DNA of 64,000 nucleotides, from NCBI RefSeq assembly GCF_910594005.1, contig NC_057847.1:52652001-52716000 (forward strand). The letters run 5' to 3'. Source of the stretch: Cervus elaphus. Lineage: Eukaryota > Chordata > Mammalia > Artiodactyla > Cervidae. The stretch's first letter is position 1; the number at the start of each line of letters is the position of its first letter. Shown piece after piece: positions 1 through 9,930 of this stretch. The notes below the pieces were generated by a model that did no database searches, was not told the DNA's origin, and saw nothing but the letters and a program-made list of their open reading frames with translations. The position numbers and the translations under genes are program-made.

Positions 1-520
1 TTATATGGTCTAATAAAAAATAATTTTACAAGATAATATGAACAATTAAATTTTAAAGAGTAAATTTTACAAAAAATAGTTCATAATTTAAGTATTTTAA
101 AATATAAAATGTCACTTGTGTCAGAATACTTATTTAGTATTCATCCTTAATTAACAATAATGAAAGACTCTTGCTTGTTGGCTAGGTTACTTCTTGACTT
201 TCATTAAATATATAGTAAGTATTTTAATGATTACTTAAAAAAATTTGATAAATAAATAAGTTCATGTAAAGTATATCAACAGAATAATTTAGTGTCAATA
301 AGTATAATGATTATCATAAAAATTTAACTGATTAATTACTATCACAGTGATCAACACCCATTTTTATTATATCCAAAATGTCAGTTGCATTTAATAGTCC
401 TATATAAAAATGTTTCTCTTGAATAAGCAACTTCAAAGCTGATTACAATATAGGCACAGATTTAGTTATCTCTATAGAAGCCAGAAAATTTGGAAACATT
501 TTAATTCAATAATATATTTT
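1..520. other. AT-rich unique sequence, no gene seen
   Basis: No reading frame of note and no repeat family I recognise. Composition is strongly AT-rich with short A and T runs, as in mammalian intergenic or intronic DNA. Confidence 0.6.
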
Positions 521-645
521 TTAAAAACAGGTGAACATAATGAGGCACAGAAAGGTTAAGTGACTTAACGTCACATTCATCAAGAATGTCAGAAGAAAAT
601 CCCAGTTTCCCTGATTCCAGAACAAGTGTTTTATTCAAGCCATAC
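521..645 (-). mobile_element. MIR SINE fragment
   Basis: The stretch acaggtgaac ... gaggcacagaaaggttaagtgact ... is the reverse-complement core of MIR, an ancient tRNA-derived SINE shared by mammals. The match runs through the Lys/Glu-like central core and fades near 645. It is well decayed, as expected of an old insertion. Family assigned by eye from the consensus. Confidence 0.75.
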
Positions 646-1431
646 CATGGACTATCAACGAAAAATGAATCAACTGGAATTAAACAAAAGAAAGCAAAAC
701 AAGCATGCAGACAAATTCAGAAGTAGAACATTCTGTGGGAAATCTGGTCTAGTCTCCTCATGAAAAGAGGATTTATTAGATTGCATGCTATTTGAGGGGC
801 TAACAATCAGAAGCAGAGCCTGGCTTGGGATGATACTTCTGGAAATGTTAATACAGACTATTGTATATATTAAATGAAATAACTTACTGAAATGCCAAGA
901 AAGAGGTTAATGATTGAAAAATCAAGATTATAAAGCAGATATAGTATCTTCACAATGTCTCTATAATCTAAAATAAAATGTTTATGAAAAATCAAATAGA
1001 GCCATATGTTTGCTGTGTTGCTGTGTGGTTTGCTCATGAATATATACAAAAAATACACACTAAAATATCGGAAGATACAATTTGTGGGTAGAGAATATAA
1101 TGTTTTGTCATACTTTATTTTTGCTAATCTAAATGCCATTGATTTATACAATACATATTTATGACTTTTGTAATAAAATGTTATTTTTTAAAATAAAAGA
1201 CAACTGCATTATTTTAAAAGAGAATATGAAAATCATCAAAAATAACTTGAGTGCTTTGTATGTGGCTGATATAACTAGTCAAGAAAGAAAAATACTTCAG
1301 ATTCTTTATGTATATATGGTTAAAATTCAGAAATTATTTACATTTAAACAATTTTAGAAGACATTTTTCAATTTTCACCTAAACTCCCACTGATATGAAC
1401 AAAATCATAAAATATATTAGCAAAAATCAAG
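646..1431. other. AT-rich unique sequence, no gene seen
   Basis: Two small opposing reading frames (93 and 74 codons) are present, but both are AT-driven with low-complexity residues and no domain. I treat them as chance. No repeat family recognised. Confidence 0.55.
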
Positions 1432-1640
1432 GTATGTTGTTTAGTCACTAAGTCATGTCCAACTCTGCGACCCCATGGATTGTAACATGCCAGGCTCCTC
1501 TGTCCATGGGATTTCTCAGGAAAGCATACTGGAGTGAGTTGCCATTTCCTTCTCCAGGGGATCTTCCTGACCCAGGGATCAAACCTGTGTCTCCTGCATT
1601 GGCAGGTGGATTCTCTACTGCTGATTCTTTACCAGAGAAG
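1432..1640 (-). mobile_element. Bov-tA SINE
   Basis: Reverse-complement Bov-tA: a Bov-A unit (gtccaactctgcgacccc ... tggagtgagttgcca) followed by the tRNA-Glu-derived head (gacccagggatcaaacc ... with a B-box-like segment). The element reads 3' to 5' on the plus strand. Several substitutions are visible and the last bases of the tRNA head (ccagggaagcc) are replaced by ccagagaag. No clean target-site duplication found. Confidence 0.9.
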
Positions 1641-3135
1641 TTCTCAAATGTTATAGATATCGTAATAAAAATTTGTTTCAAAAGGTCTCAGAATGCAGCT
1701 GGATTACTTACTTATTTTATGTAAACTGATTAATCTGCTCAAATACATTTGTTCAATGGACATATTTAATAATATCAATCAACTAAAGATTATCAGAATA
1801 TACATTAGAAACACTAAGAAAAATATTGAATTCCTTATTCTTCTAAAAGCTAATGTTATCAAAGCTACCAAAAGGTTAACAGTGCCTCTTTATATATCAG
1901 TTATTATTATTTGTGACATTTGTGTTATCTTTCTCTTAATTTTGTATGTTCTGTAGAAGAGTTTCGAATGGTAATATACTATATAGAAGTACTTTGTAAT
2001 TCTACCAAAATTGACATGAAAATAAGGATAGAAAAAGACAATACCAACCTTTGAAAAATCTATATATTATCTTTCTGACCCCAAAACTCAGAGTCTTCAT
2101 GTAGCTCTTAAATATTTAAATGAGTGTGCTGGATTTTTGCAAAGTATTTCTCTAAATCATCAGATTAAAAAAAAAATTCTATAGCAATTTTAATTTGTCA
2201 AAAGAAAATACATCAAACATCTGTTTTTTTTTTTCCCCTAGCAGTTGAAAACTTCAAAACCTAGATAATATTTAATGTAAAAAGCAAGTTAATGATTTTA
2301 TAACATGATCAATTGTACAATTCAGAGTCTTTCTTATCTGATCTTATTGACAATGAAAACCGAAAGAACTGTCTGTCTCCTGAACCGCTGCCTCTTAAAG
2401 TGTGCTGCGCAAAAAGCCATCCCACATTCCCATGCTTAATAGAATTTATTTTTAAGTAATTAGAATGAAAAGGAGAAAGAAAAGTGCAAAGTGCAAGCCT
2501 AGAAGCCAAAGAGTGGATTCTAAATGCAAGTATATTTAACAACATTTTATTTAAAGTTGTAAATGATGCTACTGTTTGTAAATCTGATGTATACATGGGT
2601 ACCTATATATAGATTTCAACAATTCAGCAAAGGGAATGTTGCATCCAGGGAAAAGAACAAATAGTATTTTGAATTAAAGACTAATTTCAGAAGATAAAAG
2701 TTTTGTGTTTATATCAGCTCTTAAGTAGGATATGAAGATTATTTTATGTTTGGCCTGAATAAATATCTCAGCAGTAGTCTGTTTCCAAAATTTTTCAGTT
2801 TTGCCGTGACAAGACATGGAATGCCATGTCAAGATATTTTATATCAAAATTTTTTTATTGATGAAAATAATAAATTTAATTTATTCTCATCACTTGATAT
2901 ACTAAACTTTTAGATCATTTGAAATATAATTTATATTTTGTTATTTAGATTGCAGATGTCTCCTCTATATCTTGTAGTAAAAAGCAATTGTTATTTTCAT
3001 AAAAACTGATCTTTATTATTAAAGACCTGTTTTTGAGTCCCAAACTTATATTTCCTACAATATGACAAACTAGATGTCTATAGAAACCCATACCATCAAG
3101 CAGCACTAAATCTACAGATTAAAACTATCATGACT
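1641..3135. other. AT-rich unique sequence, no gene seen
   Basis: About 1.5 kb without recognisable repeat or gene. It contains short homopolymers (A run near 2168, T run near 2225). A 95-codon minus-strand frame at 2309-2596 has no recognisable domain and no splice context that I can support. Confidence 0.5.
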
Positions 3136-3208
3136 CTGTGTGTGTGTGTGTGTGTGTATATAATGTTTACATACACATAAGCATACATATATATATATAT
3201 ATATATAC
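3136..3208. repeat. TG and AT dinucleotide microsatellites
   Basis: A (TG)n run of about ten units begins at 3136. It is followed after a short interval by an (AT)n run of about eleven units ending near 3208. Both are pure enough to be length-polymorphic. Confidence 0.9.
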
Positions 3209-3439
3209 ACATGTGTATGTAAATACATATACAAGTATAAAATTAAGGGTATTTGTTACAGGACAAAGGTAATTTAAAAAGTACACATTCTTAGCAAAAA
3301 AAAAAAAAAAATGCCCTGGGAACATATGATAAGACATGATGGTTTGGAGCAAGAGAATATTGGATCACAAGTATAAATAATATTGTAAAAGAGAAGGAGA
3401 AGTTTTAAAACACCTCTAACCTTAGCTCCAGGGAAATTA

Positions 3440-3780
3440 GGATACAACTGGAGAGAGATATTGTCTAAAACAGTATGTGGTGAGAATTTTCCTGAATTAA
3501 TACAATTTAAGCATTCTTGGGCTCAGGAAGCCAATTCAATCCTGAGTTGGAAAAACATGGAAAGATCTATATCTATACAAATTATTGGCAAACTGCAGAA
3601 AAGTAATAACAGAAAAATAATCTGAAATGGAGCTGTAAGAAAAAAATACAGATAAACTAGAAATGAATGACAAGAGAAACAGTTGACTTTTTCAGCAGCA
3701 ACAATAGAAATAAGAAAGTGGATTTTATATTCAAAGTTTGGTGGAAAAAAAAAAATTGTTCATCAGAATTCTCTACTTGG
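3440..3780 (+). mobile_element. Old L1 internal fragment
   Basis: The A-rich text around 3590-3780 (gcaaactgcagaaaagtaat ... cagttgactttttcagcagc ... attctctacttgg) resembles the plus strand of an old mammalian L1 internal region. It ends where a MaLR-like LTR begins, so the LTR may have inserted into it. Only the last 200 bases are reasonably supported. Confidence 0.4.
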
Positions 3781-4214
3781 TGTTGTGAGTTGTACTGTGT
3801 CCCCCTAAACTAGATATTAAAGTCCTATCACCCAATACTTCAGAATGTGACCTTACTTGGAAATAGAGACCTTGGCTAATTAATAAAGCTAAGATGAGGT
3901 CATCCTGGTGTTAGGTGGGTCCTTAATTTAATCTAGTGTGATTGGTGTTTTCCTAAACAGTGGGGAAGAGACAAAGACATGTAAGAGAGAAGGCCATGGG
4001 ATAATGTTGGTAGAAATTCAAGTCTGGCAACTTCAATGTAAGGGAGGCCAGTGATTGTAGGTAAACCACCAACAGGCAGAGAGAAGAAAAAGTAGGATTC
4101 TTTTTATAGATTTCAGATTTTTAGGCAATCAAATTGGGAAACAATAAATTTCTGTTGTTTCAAACCACTTAGTTTGTGGTATTTTGTTAAAAGTAGTCCC
4201 GAGGAACTTGTATA
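3781..4214 (+). mobile_element. MaLR-like solo LTR (non-coding)
   Basis: About 430 bp with the hallmarks of an ERVL-MaLR type LTR. It starts with TG and an early tgtgtccccc motif, then gaatgtgaccttacttgg and aagatgaggtcat. It ends with aataaatttctgttgttt (polyadenylation signal), a cacttagtttgtggta segment and a terminal cccgaggaac block. No internal retroviral sequence is attached, so it is a solo LTR. It may interrupt an L1 fragment to its left. The exact subfamily is uncertain. Confidence 0.65.
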
Positions 4215-4394
4215 CCCAGAAAACTTAATTAGGAATTAATGGACAAACTAACACTGAGAGGTTTTAATGCTGACAAAAACACTTAAAAAATCAAGAAAGA
4301 AATGGCTTTTGAAAGAAAGTGAAAAAGCAAGCCATGACCCCCAAAATATGGCGAATTGTATGTCCCTAAACAGACACTGAATGCATAAAACAAC
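4215..4394. other. Flank of the BovB/L1 complex
   Basis: A-rich 180 bp between the LTR and the first BovB fragment. No gene or repeat identified. Its right edge at about 4395 is the left breakpoint of the rearranged BovB block. Confidence 0.4.
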
Positions 4395-4907
4395 ATCAGC
4401 AGAGGTCATTCTGTTGTTTCGGAGATTGCATCCAAGTACTGCATTTCAGACTTTTTGTTGACTATGATGGCTACTCCATTTCTTCTAAGGGGTTTCTGCC
4501 CATAGTAGTAGATACAATGGTCATTGAGTTAAAGTCACCCATTGCAGTCCATTTTAGTTCGCTGATTCCTATAATGTAGACGTTCACTCTTGCCATCTCC
4601 TATTTGACCACTTCCAATTTGCCTTGAGTCATGGACCTAACATTCCAAGTTCCTATGCAATATTGCTCTTTACAGCATTGAACTCTGCTTCTATCACCAG
4701 TCACATCCACAACTGGGTGTTGTTTTTGCTTTGGATCCATCCCTTCATTCTTTCTGGAGTTATTTCTCCACTGATCTCCAGTAGCATATTGGGCAACTAC
4801 GGACCTGGGGAGTTCATCTTTCAGTGTCCTATCTTTTTGCCTCTTCATACTGTTCATGGGGTTCTCAAGGAAAGAAAACTGAAGTGGTTTGCCATTCCCT
4901 TCTCCAG
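4395..4907 (-). mobile_element. BovB LINE, 5' part (minus strand)
   Basis: Reverse complement of the BovB 5' region. It covers the segment from the tctggagaagg block through the start of the endonuclease domain to the gcaatctc ... gacctctg block, at the 4395 end. The reverse frame at 4600-4857 matches the BovB ORF start. At 4908 the sequence switches to the plus-strand 5' UTR of BovB, so this piece and the next are in opposite orientation. Confidence 0.85.
4600..4857 (-). pseudogene. BovB ORF2 N-terminal remnant
   Basis: An 85-residue open stretch with MNSMKRQKDRT near its start and CIGTWNVRSM near its end. The latter is the first strand of the exonuclease-endonuclease-phosphatase fold in RTE-clade LINEs. 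It is open here but cut off by the breakpoint at 4395, far short of the full ORF of roughly 1000 codons. The corresponding frame in the right-hand complex (10437-10998) shares this layout. Not a host gene. Confidence 0.8.
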
Positions 4908-5062
4908 TTGACTTGTGCAGTGCAGGAGCAGTGGGGCAGAGAGGGCATCAGAGGGCAGACAGACTGAAACCACAACCACAGAAAACTAGCCAATCTGATC
5001 ACATGGACCCAGCCTTGTCTAAATCAATGAACCTAATTAGGCCACGCCGTGTGGGACCACCC
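4908..5062 (+). mobile_element. BovB 5' UTR piece in inverted orientation
   Basis: Plus-strand BovB 5' end, with gatcacatggaccc ... agccttgtctaa ... gtgggaccaccc. It directly abuts the minus-strand piece ending at 4907, so the two are head to head. Read on the minus strand, this is the arrangement made by twin priming: the outermost 5' piece is inverted and roughly 50 bp of consensus is missing at the junction. It ends next to the 15-bp repeat aatataattaacact at 5063. Confidence 0.75.
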
Positions 5063-5290
5063 AATATAATTAACACTGCTATATGTTATATATGAAATTT
5101 GTTGAGAGAGTAAAGCCTAAGAGTTCTCATCACAGGAACTTTTTTTAAATTTTGTATCTATATAAAACAATGCATATTTAGTAAACTTATTCTGGTAATC
5201 ATTTCACATTATATGTAAACCACATCATTATGCTGTACACATTAAATTATACAGTGGTGTTTGTCAATTAAGATAATAAAACTAAAAAGC
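5063..5290 (+). mobile_element. L1 3' UTR, downstream piece
   Basis: Plus-strand L1 3' UTR: gttgagagagtaaagcc, gttctcatcacagg and tggtaatcatttcac, then a tail with aataaaac near 5277. It begins with aatataattaacact, which is found again at 7756-7770. There it ends the upstream continuation of the same L1 UTR text. The upstream and downstream pieces therefore lie in swapped order in the window. Confidence 0.65.
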
Positions 5291-5640
5291 AAATAAACTT
5301 AATGTGGTAACAAAATATTTGGATTTATATATAATTTAGCTCTTTCTGCAGTTTTACATTTTCCTATATTTATTTGTTTTTATTTTTAACCTCTTGGATG
5401 ATTAATATGCCTCTCACAACTTTTTCATTCTTCTTTTATCCACATTATTATTTTGGAAATTGTATTTTTCTTTTTTCAGAAGAGCTCAACATGTGCCTTC
5501 TACTATACAAATTCTAAAGTTAATATTTTACCTTTATGTGAAATAATATAGCTACGTTAAAACTATTCTTTAATTCAAACAAACCTTTGGTGTATTTTAT
5601 ATCATTGTGATTCAGCTTTTTAATCTTATCTTTTTTTTAT
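5291..5640. other. AT-rich sequence between L1 tail and BovB
   Basis: 350 bp of T-rich sequence with no gene or recognised repeat. It ends at the 5' breakpoint of the plus-strand BovB body. Confidence 0.5.
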
Positions 5641-5878
5641 CTGATCTCTGTTCATTTCCAAGGCAAACCATTCAATATCACGGTAATTCAAGTCTATGCC
5701 CCGACCAGTAATGATGAAGAAGCTGAAGTTGAACGGTTCTATGAAGACCTACAAGACCCTTTAGAACTAACACCCAAAAAAGATGTCCTTTTCATTATAG
5801 GGAAGTTGAATGCAAAAGTAGGACGTCAAGAAACACCTGGAGTAACAGGCAAATTTGGCTTTGGAGTACAGAATGAAG

Positions 5879-5990
5879 CAGCTGCTGCTGTTAAATCGCT
5901 TCAGTCGTGTCCAACTCTGTGTGATCCCATAGACGGCAGCCCACCAGGCTTCCCTGTCCCTGGGATTCTCCAAGCAAGAACACTGGAGCA
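5879..5990 (-). mobile_element. BOVA2 SINE fragment inside BovB
   Basis: Begins gctgctgctg, the reverse of the AGC tail of BOVA2, then a single Bov-A unit to caagaacactggag. It interrupts BovB text that is continuous in the facing copy at about 10005-10030. AGCAG on either side may be a short target-site duplication. It is absent from the right arm, so it either arrived after the arms diverged or lies outside the homogenised tract. Confidence 0.85.
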
Positions 5991-6072
5991 GAGCAAAGGC
6001 TAATAGAGTTCTGCCAAGCGAACACACTGGTCATAGGAAACACCCTCTTCTGACAACGCAAGAGAAGACTCT

Positions 6073-7231
6073 ACATATGGACATCACCAGATGGTCAACA
6101 CCGAAATCAGACTGATTATATTCTTTGCAGCCAAAGGTGGAGAAGCTCTATACGGTCAGAAAAAAAAAAAAAAAGACCGGGAGCTGACTGTGTGGCACAG
6201 ATCATGAACTCCCTATTGCCAAATTCAGACTGAAATTGAAGAAAGTGGGGGAAACCACTAGACCATTCAGGTATGACCTAAATCAAATCCCTTACGATTA
6301 TACAGTGGAAGTGAGAAATAGATTTAAGCGACTAGATCTGATAGACAGAGTGCCTGATGAACTATGGACAGAGGTTCATGACATTGTACAGGAGACAGGG
6401 ATCAAGACCATCCCCAAGAAAAAGAAATGCAAAAAAGCGAAATGGCTGTCTGAGGAGGGCTTATGAATAGCTGGGAAAAGAAGAGACACAAAAAGCAAAG
6501 GAGAAAAGGAAAGATATACCCATTTGAATGCAGAGTTCCAAAGAATAACAAGGAGAGATAAGAAAGCCTTCCTCAGCGATCAATGCAAAGAAATAGAGGA
6601 AAACAATAGAATGGGAAACACTAGAGATCTCTTCAAGAAAATAGAGATACCAAGGGAAAATTTCATGTAAATGGGCTCAATAAAGGACAGAAATGGTATG
6701 GACCTAACAGAAGCAGAAGACATTAGGAAGAGGTGGCAAGAATACACAGAAAAACTGTACTAAAATGATCTTCATGACCCAGATAGTCACAAAGATGTGA
6801 TCACTCACCTAGAGCCAGACATCCTGGAATGTAAAGTCAAATGGGCCTTAGGAATCATCACTACAAACAAAGCTAGTGGAGGTGATGGAATTCCAGTTGA
6901 GCTATTTCAAATCCTAAAAGGTGATGCTGTGAAAGTGCTACCCTCAATATGCCAGCAAATTTGGAAAACTCAGCAGTGGCCACAGACCTGGAAAAGATCA
7001 GTTTTCATTCCAATTCCAAAGAAAGGCAATGCCGAAGAATGCTCAAACTATCGAACAATTGCACTCATCTCACATGCTAGTAAAGTAATGCTCAAAATTC
7101 TCCAAGCCAGGCTTCAGCAATACACGAACCGTGAACTCCCAGATGTTCAAGCTGGTTTTAGAAAAGGCAGAGGAACCAGAGATCAAATTGCCAACATCTG
7201 CTGGATCATAGAAAAAGCAAGAGAGTTCCAG
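6073..7231 (+). repeat. Left arm of a near-perfect inverted repeat
   Basis: This 1159-bp section is the reverse complement of 8764-9930. By eye I find no substitution; the 8-bp length difference is accounted for by an A run (15 A here, 22 plus one C there). The first mismatch outward is at 6072. The other end coincides with the deletion in the left BovB at 7231. The spacer between the arms is about 1.53 kb. Confidence 0.85.
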
Positions 7232-7285
7232 GTTGGGAAGCAACAGTTAGAACTAGACATGGAACAACAGACATTTTGCAAATAG
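6236..7285 (+). pseudogene. BovB ORF2 remnant, broken (left arm)
   Basis: Two open stretches, 6236-6466 and 6797-7285. The first covers the linker between endonuclease and reverse transcriptase (RPFRYDLNQIPYDYTVEV). It ends in TGA at 6464. The second begins MITHLEPDILE and covers the reverse transcriptase fingers (GFRKGRGTRDQIAN). It fails after EKAREFQ because of the deletion at 7231, which removes the motif A region. Both stretches are residue-identical to the minus-strand frames at 9529-9759 and 8767-9198, including the stop. Confidence 0.85.
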
Positions 7286-7731
7286 GAAAAGGAGTACATC
7301 AAGGCTGTATATTGTCACCATGACTATTTAACTTATATGCAGAGTATATCATGAGAAACACTGGGCTGGTTGAAGCACAAGCCAGGAGAAATATCAATAA
7401 CCTCAGAAATGCAGATGACACCACCCTTAGGGCAGAAAGCGAAGAAGAACTAAAGAGACTCTTGATGAAAATGAAAGAGGAGAGTGAAAAAGCTGGCTTA
7501 AAACTTAGCCTGGCATCCAGTCCCGTCACTTCATGGCAAATAGATGGGAAAACAGTGGAAATAGTGGCAGACTTTATTTTTGGGCTCCAAAATCACTGCA
7601 AATGGTGACTGCAGCCATGAAATTAAAAGATACTTACTCCTTGGCAGGAAAGTTATAACCAGCCGAGGCAGCATATTAAAAAGCAGAGACATTACTTTGC
7701 CAACAAAGGTTCATCAGGTCAAGGCTATGAA

Positions 7732-7770
7732 CTGAAGGATATAATATACATGATTAATATAATTAACACT
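7732..7770 (+). mobile_element. L1 3' UTR, upstream piece
   Basis: Short segment ggatataatatacatgatta followed by aatataattaacact, resembling the L1 3' UTR just upstream of the part found at 5078. It joins the truncated end of the left BovB at 7731. On its other side it meets the 3' terminus of the minus-strand BovB at 7771. The piece is short, so the family call rests on its continuity with 5078-5290. Confidence 0.5.
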
Positions 7771-8292
7771 CAGTTCATTTCAGCTAAGTTGTTCAGTCAT
7801 GTCTGACTCTTCGCACCCCCATGAACTGCAGCATGCCAGGCCTCCTTGTTCATTACCAATTTCCGGAGTTTACCCAAACTCATGTCCATTGAGTCGGTGA
7901 TGCCATCCAACCATCTGATCCTCTGTCGTCCCCTTCTTCTCCTGCCCTCAATCTTTCTTAGCATCAGTGTCTTTTCAAATTAGTCAGCTATTTGCATCAG
8001 GTGGCCAAAGTATAGGAGTTTCAGCTTCAATATCAGTCCTTCCAATGAACACCCAGGACTGATCTCCTTTACTACATACTGGTTGGATCTCCTTGCAGTC
8101 CACGGATTCTCAAGAGTCTTCTCCAACACCACAGTTCCAAAGCATCAATTCTTTGGCACTCAGTTTTCTTTATAGTCCACCTCTCACATCCATACATGAT
8201 TACTGGGAAAATCATAGCCTGGACTAGATGGACCTTTGTCGAGAAAGTAATATCTCTTGCTTTTTAACATGCTGTCTAGGTTGGTCAGTTGG

Positions 8293-9198
8293 TCATAACT
8301 TTCCTTCAAGGAGTAAGTGCCGTGAAGTGATGGGACTGGATGCCATGATCTTAGTTTTCTGAATGTTGAGCTTTAAGCCAACCTTTTCACTCTCCTGTTT
8401 CTTCTTCATTTTCTGCCATAAGGGTGGTATCTTCTGCATATCCGAGGTTATTGATATTTCTCCCACCACCTTGATTCCAGCTTGGGCTTCCTCCAGCCCA
8501 GTGTTTCTCATGATGTCTTCTGCATATAAGTTAAATAAGCAGGGTGACAATATACAGGCTTGATGTACTCCTTTTCCTATTTGGAACCAGTCTGTTGTTT
8601 CATGTCCAGTTCTAACAGTTGTTTCTTGACCTGTATACAGATTTCTCAAGAGGCAGGTAAGGTGGTCTGGCATTCCCAACTCTTTCAGAATTTTTCACAG
8701 TTTATTGTGATCTACACAGTCAAAGGCTTTGGCATAGTCAATAAAGCAGAAGTAGATGTTTTTCTGGAACTCTCTTGCTTTTTCTATGATCCAGCAGATG
8801 TTGGCAATTTGATCTCTGGTTCCTCTGCCTTTTCTAAAACCAGCTTGAACATCTGGGAGTTCACGGTTCGTGTATTGCTGAAGCCTGGCTTGGAGAATTT
8901 TGAGCATTACTTTACTAGCATGTGAGATGAGTGCAATTGTTCGATAGTTTGAGCATTCTTCGGCATTGCCTTTCTTTGGAATTGGAATGAAAACTGATCT
9001 TTTCCAGGTCTGTGGCCACTGCTGAGTTTTCCAAATTTGCTGGCATATTGAGGGTAGCACTTTCACAGCATCACCTTTTAGGATTTGAAATAGCTCAACT
9101 GGAATTCCATCACCTCCACTAGCTTTGTTTGTAGTGATGATTCCTAAGGCCCATTTGACTTTACATTCCAGGATGTCTGGCTCTAGGTGAGTGATCAC
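8293..9198 (-). pseudogene. BovB reverse transcriptase remnant (right arm)
   Basis: Two overlapping-frame pieces, 8695-9198 and 8293-8679. The first begins MITHLEPDILE and reaches FCFIDYAKAFDCVDH, the motif A region with its catalytic Asp. The second carries GMPDHLTCLLRNLYTGQ and the QIGKGVHQACILSPCLFNLY block. The YADD box is damaged in this copy: the DNA reads tatgcagaagatacc in place of tatgcagatgacacc. Inactive. Confidence 0.8.
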
Positions 9199-9930
9199 AT
9201 CTTTGTGACTATCTGGGTCATGAAGATCATTTTAGTACAGTTTTTCTGTGTATTCTTGCCACCTCTTCCTAATGTCTTCTGCTTCTGTTAGGTCCATACC
9301 ATTTCTGTCCTTTATTGAGCCCATTTACATGAAATTTTCCCTTGGTATCTCTATTTTCTTGAAGAGATCTCTAGTGTTTCCCATTCTATTGTTTTCCTCT
9401 ATTTCTTTGCATTGATCGCTGAGGAAGGCTTTCTTATCTCTCCTTGTTATTCTTTGGAACTCTGCATTCAAATGGGTATATCTTTCCTTTTCTCCTTTGC
9501 TTTTTGTGTCTCTTCTTTTCCCAGCTATTCATAAGCCCTCCTCAGACAGCCATTTCGCTTTTTTGCATTTCTTTTTCTTGGGGATGGTCTTGATCCCTGT
9601 CTCCTGTACAATGTCATGAACCTCTGTCCATAGTTCATCAGGCACTCTGTCTATCAGATCTAGTCGCTTAAATCTATTTCTCACTTCCACTGTATAATCG
9701 TAAGGGATTTGATTTAGGTCATACCTGAATGGTCTAGTGGTTTCCCCCACTTTCTTCAATTTCAGTCTGAATTTGGCAATAGGGAGTTCATGATCTGTGC
9801 CACACAGTCAGCTCCCGGTCTTTTTTTTTTTTTTTTTTTTTTGCTGACCGTATAGAGCTTCTCCACCTTTGGCTGCAAAGAATATAATCAGTCTGATTTC
9901 GGTGTTGACCATCTGGTGATGTCCATATGT
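8764..9930 (-). repeat. Right arm of a near-perfect inverted repeat
   Basis: Reverse complement of 6073-7231. Shared derived changes mark a common recent origin. One is a TGA at 9529-9531 in the linker. Another is a C-to-T plus 2-bp loss giving catgtaaatggg, visible here as cccatttacatg at 9320; it is absent from the BovB copies near 13320 and 27395. The third is an expanded A/T run at 9821-9842. Confidence 0.85.
9529..9759 (-). pseudogene. BovB linker-domain remnant (right arm)
   Basis: A 76-residue frame, MKKVGETTRPFRYDLN to KAKWLSEEGL, followed by TGA. It lies between endonuclease and reverse transcriptase in BovB ORF2. It is residue-for-residue the same as the left-arm frame 6236-6466, including the premature stop. 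Its only use is as a marker of homogenisation between the arms. Confidence 0.85.

Larger units (their letters stand above)
5641..7731 (+). mobile_element. BovB LINE body, left arm (plus)
   Basis: Plus-strand BovB from the endonuclease domain (ccaaggcaaaccattcaata at 5660) through the reverse transcriptase to caaggctatg at 7731. There it stops abruptly without the normal 3' tail. It carries a 112-bp SINE insertion at 5879-5990. It also has an A run at 6160-6174, a deletion of about 150 bp at 7231 and a smaller deletion near 7509. An internal section (6073-7231) appears identical to the facing minus-strand BovB. The sections on either side differ by several percent. Confidence 0.9.

Noticed and set aside
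1448..1724. Opposed small frames over the Bov-tA at 1.4 kb
   Set aside because: Both are translations of the SINE; the same peptides recur at 5.8, 19.8, 22.1, 28.8 and 39.0 kb.
2309..2596. 95-codon minus-strand frame as an exon
   Set aside because: No domain, no flanking splice or regulatory signal that I could support, and AT-rich unique context.
3781..4214. Endogenous retrovirus with coding capacity
   Set aside because: Only an LTR is present. No gag, pol or env similarity lies beside it or beside the LTR at 33990.
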